Source of the DNA: Longirhabdus pacifica
GTDB lineage: Bacteria; Bacillota; Bacilli; Paenibacillales; DSM-105158
Direction of reading: 5' to 3'
DNA: 64,000 nt
NCBI RefSeq assembly: GCF_004115085.1
Contig: NZ_QXJP01000013.1
Span: 38,306 to 102,305 of the forward strand
The notes under the pieces are model-generated. The model did no database searches. It saw only the letters and a program-made list of their open reading frames with translations, and had not been told where the DNA came from. A program made the position numbers and the translations under genes. Each line of letters starts with the position of its first letter. The stretch's first letter is position 1. This document shows positions 58,024 to 64,000 of this stretch, piece after piece.

Positions 58024-58315
58024 ATTGGTTTCTCCTTTTTAATTTATTTAATTTTTATTCACTTATAAGTATACTCTTACATCATCTACCATGCTACACT
58101 TCTTCTATACTATTACTATCGTCATATACGTGAATATTTTTACATACATCATAATATACGCATACATGACGTATTCGTTTTGTCTATTCATCATTTATAT
58201 ATTAATCTGAATTTAATAGGCATGGCGACCTCAATAAAATAAAAAGCTAATGACTACCGATGTTAGTAGAGTCATAAAAATAGGCAAAACACCAAGGTCA
58301 AATCCCTAGTTTCTT

Positions 58316-58324
58316 CATACACTA
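58316..58324 (+). promoter_or_regulatory. Possible sigma-E/K -10 element of the second SHAEG gene
   Basis: CATACACTA fits CATANNNTA (sigma-K) and CATACANT (sigma-E), about 30 bases before the start codon. The -35 is poor. The remaining 58024-58315 bases show only a short ATGACT/AGTCAT hairpin. Confidence 0.35.
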
Positions 58325-58352
58325 AACGTACATACCACACTGGAAGGGGATT

Positions 58353-60794
58353 ATGACATTGATTTGTAACCGTAACAACCCTGGCTTTTGCTCAGAAGCT
58401 TTTGGGCAAAATACATTAGCAAATGGAATCGGATCGCTCAGCGAAGGTTGCAACACGATAGCAAATGGCGTTTGTTCTCATGCGGAAGGGAATACAACCA
58501 TTGCTGATGGTGCCAACTCTCATACAGAAGGCATATTGACCAAAGCTAGTGGGGATAATGGCCATGCGGAAGGTTGCAGCACAAGTGCAAGTGGCGTTTG
58601 TTCCCATACAGAAGGGAATTTGACCGTATCTAATGGGGCAAATGCACACGCAGAAGGCATTCAGACGATAGCTGACGGAGATAACGCGCATGCGGAAGGT
58701 TACAGTACAAGCGCAAGTGGCGTCTGTTCTCACGTAGAAGGCATACAGACGATTTCCCTTGGAACGGCATCTCATGCGGAAGGTTGCAACACAATGGCCT
58801 CTGGTGTCAACGCTCATGCAGAAGGAGAATTGACGTTTGCAGGGGGAACTGCTTCTCATGCAGAAGGTTCGCTTACTTCTGCGATGGGAATTTATTCTCA
58901 TGCAGAGGGATTTATGACTACTGCTAGTGGCTTCGATGCACACGCAGAAGGTGGGAATAATATTGCCCTAAACTTTGATGCACATGCAGAAGGGTTCGAT
59001 TGTGTCGCCATGGGGACACAGTCTCATGCAGAAGGATTTTTGTGTACAGCGATAGGACCTCAATCTCATGCAGAAGGAAGAGGAACCACAGCTTATGGAG
59101 CTTCAGGTGCTCATTCGGAAGGATTTCAAACTCTTGCAGGAGGAACATCATCTCATGCAGAAGGCATTCAAACCGTCGCTCAAGGTGTCAGTTCTCACGC
59201 AGAAGGTTTACAGACGATTTCCCTTGGAACGGCCTCACATGCGGAAGGTTGCAACACCATGGCACAAAACGAGTTCTCACATGCGGAAGGAAAACAGTCC
59301 AATGCATTTGGATGTGCCTCACATGCGGAAGGAAACAATACGCTTGCACTACTAGATTATGCACATGCAGAAGGAGACAATAGTATTGCAAATGGGCTTT
59401 CATCACACGCGGAAGGAATCAATACGATGGCAAGAGGGATTGCCTCGCATGCACAAGGGACAAATAACGAGGCAAGAGGAATTGCAGCCCATGCAGAAGG
59501 AATTATGACGGAATCTAGTGGCATTGCTTCTCATGCGGAAGGGAATGGTACTACAGCTAGCGCCGATCTTTCCCACGCGGAAGGAAGTAATACTATAGCA
59601 AGTGGAATTATTGCTCATGCAGAAGGTCTTTTAACTCAAGCCAGCGGAGATGTTTCCCATGCGGAAGGAATAAGCACTACAGCGAGTGGCATTGCTTCAC
59701 ATAGCGAAGGAGACAACACTATAGCAAGCGGAGATCAGTCACATGCGGAAGGCGTTTTGACTATAGCAAGCGGAATTCAATCTCATGCAGAAGGAGTAAG
59801 ATGCAATGCTAGCGGAGACGCATCTCATGCGCAAGGCATAGATACTAGTGCTCAAGCCCGCGCATCTCATGCAGAAGGGATTGAAACCAGTGTCGGTTCC
59901 ACCCTAACCAGTGCTCACATCATGGGTTTCAGCGGAACTGCTAAATTTGAAAATTCATGGCATCTTGCGAATGGTAGTGCTGCAGGTGGCAATGGTCTTG
60001 TTGCCTTCATACGGGGGGATAATGCTGCTCCAGGTGTGGCTTGCTTTAGTGGAATTACGCTAGGTAATTGTAACAACTGTGATTTCGCGGAAATGTTTGA
60101 AACGATAGATGGTAAGCCAATAGATGTGGGATATTTTATCTCTTTAGAAAATAAAAAAGTGCGTATTGCCACAGAAGAAGACGATTATATTCTAGGTATT
60201 TCTAGTGCTACGCCAGGCATTATTGCAGGGTCATCCGAACTTCATTGGCAAGGAAAGTTTGAGATGGACGAATGGGGTCGCTCCATATGTGAGACCAGCG
60301 TCATTCCAGCTGAGCTAGATGCAGCCGGTAATGAAGTCTCCCCAGCAAAAGAAACAACAACACGAAAATTAAATTCAAATTATGACTCGCAACAGTCTTA
60401 TCTTCCGCGTGGAGAAAGAAAGGAATGGGTGCCGGTAGCGTTAGTAGGGCAAGTTCGCGTGAGAGACGATGGAACCTGTACGGCTGGTGGATGGTGCATG
60501 CCTAATGCAGCAGGGATTGCCAGTAAATCCAGTTATGGTTACAAAGTGTTAGAAAGGACAGGGGAGAAGCAAGTGCTTGTCATGTTTCATGGGGAACAGC
60601 ATGCGAAACATAAGGAGATGTTAAAACAAGTCAAACAAAAAGATCAACAAATGCAACAATTACAACACGAAGTAGCGCAAACGAAACATATGAATGTAGA
60701 GCTCAAGCAATGTAACGAACAATTACAACTGCAAATAGACGCTTTAAAAGAACAAATGCAACATGTAGTCAATCAAGTTCAACTTTTAAAATAG
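58353..60794 (+). CDS. SHAEG-repeat fibre protein with Peptidase_G2 domain, 2
   Basis: 813 residues. Short Cys-containing N-terminus, then about 34 14-residue SHAEG repeats (residues about 30-515), then the self-cleaving chaperone domain from TLTSAHIMG with ENSWHL, CDFAEMFET, DDYILGISSATPGI and WVPVALVGQV, and finally a 65-residue Gln/Lys-rich coiled coil. Compared with the 30-kb copy it has fewer repeats but adds the coiled coil after the conserved QVLVMFH. No secretion signal. RBS GGAAGGGG. It converges on a third copy. Confidence 0.88.
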   Translation: MTLICNRNNPGFCSEAFGQNTLANGIGSLSEGCNTIANGVCSHAEGNTTIADGANSHTEGILTKASGDNGHAEGCSTSASGVCSHTEGNLTVSNGANAHAEGIQTIADGDNAHAEGYSTSASGVCSHVEGIQTISLGTASHAEGCNTMASGVNAHAEGELTFAGGTASHAEGSLTSAMGIYSHAEGFMTTASGFDAHAEGGNNIALNFDAHAEGFDCVAMGTQSHAEGFLCTAIGPQSHAEGRGTTAYGASGAHSEGFQTLAGGTSSHAEGIQTVAQGVSSHAEGLQTISLGTASHAEGCNTMAQNEFSHAEGKQSNAFGCASHAEGNNTLALLDYAHAEGDNSIANGLSSHAEGINTMARGIASHAQGTNNEARGIAAHAEGIMTESSGIASHAEGNGTTASADLSHAEGSNTIASGIIAHAEGLLTQASGDVSHAEGISTTASGIASHSEGDNTIASGDQSHAEGVLTIASGIQSHAEGVRCNASGDASHAQGIDTSAQARASHAEGIETSVGSTLTSAHIMGFSGTAKFENSWHLANGSAAGGNGLVAFIRGDNAAPGVACFSGITLGNCNNCDFAEMFETIDGKPIDVGYFISLENKKVRIATEEDDYILGISSATPGIIAGSSELHWQGKFEMDEWGRSICETSVIPAELDAAGNEVSPAKETTTRKLNSNYDSQQSYLPRGERKEWVPVALVGQVRVRDDGTCTAGGWCMPNAAGIASKSSYGYKVLERTGEKQVLVMFHGEQHAKHKEMLKQVKQKDQQMQQLQHEVAQTKHMNVELKQCNEQLQLQIDALKEQMQHVVNQVQLLK

Positions 60795-60842
60795 CTTGAT
60801 TTTTCTGTGCTCGATTATACTAATCATTTTATTTTCACAAAA

Positions 60843-60896
60843 AAAACAGTGATCTTTTCTATCTGAGATAAAGAAAAACGATCACTGTTGTTTACT
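60843..60896. terminator. Bidirectional terminator between the two converging SHAEG genes
   Basis: AACAGTGATC pairs with GATCACTGTT and TTTTCT with AGAAAA around ATCTGAGAT; the left flank is A-rich and the right flank T-rich, so it works in both directions. Confidence 0.8.
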
Positions 60897-60958
60897 TTTG
60901 CTGAGTTATGATAAATTATTTGGATTGTGTTTATGCACATCTTTTTCATCTATTTTAT

Positions 60959-63900
60959 TTACTTGAGTAGAATATGCTCCATAATTTTATTCATTTGCTG
61001 CTGCAAACGATAATTATCTTCTTGTAGCTCCTTTATTTGCAGCTCTCTGACCTTCTCTCGTTGTTCATGCTGAATATTTTGAGCTTCGTTACGGTGATCA
61101 CTGTGCTGATTTGCATGTAAAACGATTAATACTTGGTTATCTCCTGTACGCTTCATGACACGGTATCCGTTTATTGCATGGGTGGCAATACCGTCTTCAT
61201 TCGGCAGGCAGTACCCGTTCACTTGACACGTACCATCGTCTTTCACTCGCAATTGTCCGACCAATCCAACCGGTATCCACTCTTCTCTTTGCTGTCTTGG
61301 AATATATTGTTGACTCGGATCGTAGTCTGGATTCAACATTAAGTGGGATTGCACTTTTTCCTCTTGCAGCATATTGCCATGTTCATCAAAACTTGCAGGG
61401 GTAATGTTTTGCTCATACTGCAAACGTCCCCACTCATCTGTGACATATTGCCCTTGCCACTGTAACTGCGATGATCCAGCCAACACTGCTGGCGTTGCAC
61501 TCACTACACCTAAAATATAGTCATCTTGACTGGTGGCTTTACGCACTTTATCTCCATCTAATGTTACAAATGTACCTACGGGAATGGATTGACCATCTGT
61601 AGATTCGAACATTTCAGCAAAGTCACAATTACATGACATCCCTTGTGTCACCGTACCCATGAAACAAGCATCACCAATGCCAACACCACCGCTGGATACG
61701 CCACTAATAAAAGCAGCAAGGCCATTGCCAGTAACGCCAAATGCACCCGCCGCTAAATGCCACGAGTTTTCTAGCTTCGCACTACCGCTGTGCCCCATAA
61801 TATGCGCGCTAGTCAAAGTAGCACCGATCGTCGTGTTGATCCCTTGTGCATGGCAAGACACCGCATCGGCAACGGTACTTAAACCTTCGGCATGACTTTG
61901 CGCACCTCCTGCTGTGGTGAGAAACCCTTCGGCATGACTTCGTAATCCCGATGCTGTAGTTGAATTTCCCTCTGCATGAGATTGTTCACCTGCTGCTGTG
62001 GTCATTGTTCCTTCCGCATGACTTTGCGCTCCACTTGCTGTAGTGACAAAGCCTTCTACATGACTAGCCATTCCACTTGCAGTAGTATTATTCCCTTCAG
62101 CGTGAGACTGGTTCCCAGATGCTACAGTCTGTGAGCCTTCCGCATGACTAGATGCTCCACTTGCAGTATTACCGCTTCCTTCAGCATGTGACTGCTCTCC
62201 AGACGCTATAGTCTGTGAGCCTTCCGCATGACTTTGCACCCCACTTGCCGTAGTTTCGTTCCCCTCCGCATGACTACTATCTCCACTTGCGTCAGTTAAA
62301 ACCCCTTCCGCATGAGCAGTAAAACCAGAGGCCGTTGTACCAAACCCTTCGGCATGTGACGCTGATCCATTTGCTACTGTGGACACTCCTTCTGCATGAC
62401 TGTGAATTTCAGTTGCCATACTCAGAAAGCCTTCGGCATGACTAGCCATCCCACTTGCCGTCGTCATATTTCCTTCCGCGTGCGCTAAATCTCCACTTGC
62501 GTTTGTACCGCTTCCTTCCGCATGACTAGATGCTCCACTTGCGTTTGTACCGCTTCCTTCGGCATGACTAGATGTTCCACTTGCGTTTGTACCATCTCCC
62601 TCCGCATGCGAAGCCGTACCTCCAGCTGAACCATCACGTCCTTCACTATGAGCAGCCAACGCACTTGCCACCGTTCTCATTCCTTCGGCATGGGCACAAG
62701 AATCTTGCGCTAACGTGTTACATCCTTCTGTATGTGAAGCAAATCCTTCTGCGGAAGTTCCAATCCCTTCAGCATGTGAAACTACGCCTACAGCAGAACT
62801 AAGCACACCCTCCGCATGACTAAGATCACCACTAGCTTCAGTCAAGTTCCCCTCCGCATGAGAAGTTAAACCACTTGCCGTGGATTCCATTCCCTCAGCA
62901 TGAGAAGATAAACCGCTTGCGGTACAATTCGTTCCCTCTGCATGGCTTCCGCTTCCACTTGCCACTGTCAAATTACCTTCGGCATGGGAACCAAGATCAC
63001 CACTTGCTAATGTATTTACTCCTTCTGCATGACTGCCATCCCCACTCGCTTCATTTAACGCTCCTTCGACATGACTGGCTATACCACTCGCGGTACAACC
63101 ATCACCTTCCGCATGACTAGCACCTCCACTTGCTATGGTATCTGACCCTTCCGCGTGACTTAGATGACCACTTGCCGCTGTATTTAACCCTTCAGCATGA
63201 CTCTGCAATCCACTTGCTATGGTCAGAAGTCCTTCAGCGTGAGATACTGAACCAATCGCTGTTGCTATAAAGCCTTCCGCATGTGTGAATGAACTATTTG
63301 CTATAGTTAAAGCTCCTTCTGCATGAGCTTGCGTACCACATGCAATAGTAAGATTGCCTTCTGCATGTGAATCTACTCCGCTTGCAAATGTGCTATTCCC
63401 TTCACTATGTGCTTGATTTCCATTAGCCACGGTATTGTTTCCTTCGGCATGGGAATTAAATCCCGAAGCTGTCGTTCCATTTCCCTCAGTATGGGAGTTA
63501 ACGCCAAGCGCTGCATTCATATTGCCTTCAGCATGCGCGTTCGCTCCTAATGCCAATGTATTGTTTCCTTCGGCATGGGATTGCGCACCACATGCGGTCG
63601 TTCCAAATCCTTCGGCATGCGAGGATTCGCCAGCTGCAAACGTAAACATCCCTTCCGTATGCGAACTACAACCTCCTGCAAACGTTCCTGTTCCTTCCGC
63701 ATGCGACTCACCGCCAACACTCCAACTGTCTAACCCTTCCGCATGTGAATGATCGCCGAACGCTTCCGTATTGTTGCCTTCGGCATGTGCGGCCATGCCA
63801 AACACTTTTGTATTGATCCCCTCTGCATGCCCAGCTGTGGCATCTGCCAACGTCGTGATGCCTTCACTGTGAGCCGCCATTCCACTGGCGGTACTTCCAC

Positions 63901-64000
63901 TACCTTCGGCATGCGCACATGCTGCTTGCGTCACGGTATTACACCCTTCAGCGTGTGAGTTGATTCCAGACGCCGTTGTCCCATTCCCTTCGGCATGGGC
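60959..64000 (-). CDS. SHAEG-repeat fibre protein with Peptidase_G2 domain, 3 (5' end beyond window)
   Basis: The frame stays open to base 64000 with SHAEG repeats right up to the edge, so the real start lies outside; an ATG at 63934 is internal. At least 1,013 residues and about 52 repeats are visible, followed by TLTSAHIMGHSG, ENSWHL, CDFAEMFES, DDYILGVVSATPAVL and a C-terminal coiled coil (REKVRELQIKELQEDNYRL). It is the largest of the three paralogues. The block near 62490-62600 has three almost identical SGTNASG units, a sign of recent repeat expansion. Confidence 0.88.
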   Translation of the reverse strand, partial: AHAEGNGTTASGINSHAEGCNTVTQAACAHAEGSGSTASGMAAHSEGITTLADATAGHAEGINTKVFGMAAHAEGNNTEAFGDHSHAEGLDSWSVGGESHAEGTGTFAGGCSSHTEGMFTFAAGESSHAEGFGTTACGAQSHAEGNNTLALGANAHAEGNMNAALGVNSHTEGNGTTASGFNSHAEGNNTVANGNQAHSEGNSTFASGVDSHAEGNLTIACGTQAHAEGALTIANSSFTHAEGFIATAIGSVSHAEGLLTIASGLQSHAEGLNTAASGHLSHAEGSDTIASGGASHAEGDGCTASGIASHVEGALNEASGDGSHAEGVNTLASGDLGSHAEGNLTVASGSGSHAEGTNCTASGLSSHAEGMESTASGLTSHAEGNLTEASGDLSHAEGVLSSAVGVVSHAEGIGTSAEGFASHTEGCNTLAQDSCAHAEGMRTVASALAAHSEGRDGSAGGTASHAEGDGTNASGTSSHAEGSGTNASGASSHAEGSGTNASGDLAHAEGNMTTASGMASHAEGFLSMATEIHSHAEGVSTVANGSASHAEGFGTTASGFTAHAEGVLTDASGDSSHAEGNETTASGVQSHAEGSQTIASGEQSHAEGSGNTASGASSHAEGSQTVASGNQSHAEGNNTTASGMASHVEGFVTTASGAQSHAEGTMTTAAGEQSHAEGNSTTASGLRSHAEGFLTTAGGAQSHAEGLSTVADAVSCHAQGINTTIGATLTSAHIMGHSGSAKLENSWHLAAGAFGVTGNGLAAFISGVSSGGVGIGDACFMGTVTQGMSCNCDFAEMFESTDGQSIPVGTFVTLDGDKVRKATSQDDYILGVVSATPAVLAGSSQLQWQGQYVTDEWGRLQYEQNITPASFDEHGNMLQEEKVQSHLMLNPDYDPSQQYIPRQQREEWIPVGLVGQLRVKDDGTCQVNGYCLPNEDGIATHAINGYRVMKRTGDNQVLIVLHANQHSDHRNEAQNIQHEQREKVRELQIKELQEDNYRLQQQMNKIMEHILLK

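Noticed and set aside
58416..63958. Many open frames on the other strand and in other frames of the SHAEG genes
   Set aside because: The 42-bp coding period is a multiple of three, so all frames stay open; composition and motifs show that only the SHAEG frames are real.

Overview
The window looks like chromosome from a spore-forming, low-G+C Gram-positive bacterium of the Bacillaceae (order Bacillales). Supporting signs are strong AGGAGG-type ribosome binding sites, frequent TTG and GTG starts, an mmgABC-like acyl-CoA operon, a YeeI-type protein, an RNPP quorum-sensing regulator and T-tailed hairpin terminators of Bacillus type. I cannot fix the genus. No rRNA, tRNA, CRISPR array, transposase or integrated phage was seen.

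Layout. (1) About 1-10.5 kb, minus strand: a non-ribosomal peptide operon, read asnB-like, then an MFS exporter, then a cytoplasmic S45 (penicillin-acylase type) acylase, then an NRPS whose visible part is fatty-acyl-AMP ligase, acyl carrier, condensation and adenylation domains. The NRPS runs off the left edge. The logic suggests a lipid-started peptide that is later de-acylated. (2) 10.9-20.0 kb, minus strand: thiolase, 3-hydroxyacyl-CoA dehydrogenase, two acyl-CoA dehydrogenases and a fused isobutyryl-CoA mutase. Two families of structured intergenic repeats interrupt it, including nearly five tandem copies of a 129-bp unit. (3) 20.5-23.1 kb, plus strand: three consecutive secreted paralogues that resemble Bacillus thuringiensis Cyt toxins, with their own promoter and terminator. 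(4) 23.2-29.8 kb, minus strand: a GntR-controlled cluster of alcohol dehydrogenase, thiamine-diphosphate enzyme, BASS transporter and two SDR enzymes, pathway unknown. (5) 30.1-32.8 kb: the first of three very large SHAEG-repeat fibre proteins with a C-terminal self-cleaving Peptidase_G2 chaperone domain. The other two lie convergently at 58.4-64 kb and the last runs off the right edge.

(6) 33-46 kb: mixed chromosomal genes, namely an RnfD-like membrane protein, a GH13 glucosidase, a very basic small protein, a guanine-deaminase-like enzyme, a membrane PAF-acetylhydrolase-like protein, a two-component system with an ABC exporter, a G+C-richer pair (YeeI and an AspT-like transporter) and a secreted CYTH-like protein. 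(7) 46.2-52.3 kb: an FbpABC-type ABC importer with a beta-CASP metallohydrolase, divergent from a LysR regulator. (8) 52.3-58 kb: an eroded hydrolase, small secreted proteins, DinB, MFS, 5'-nucleotidase and Nudix genes, and an NprR-like regulator overlapping a 45-residue secreted peptide gene.

The most notable systems are the triple Cyt-like operon, the RNPP regulator with its peptide, the FAAL-NRPS plus acylase operon, and the SHAEG fibre proteins with possible sporulation promoters. All family calls come from reading motifs by eye and from memory of the families; no database search was run.
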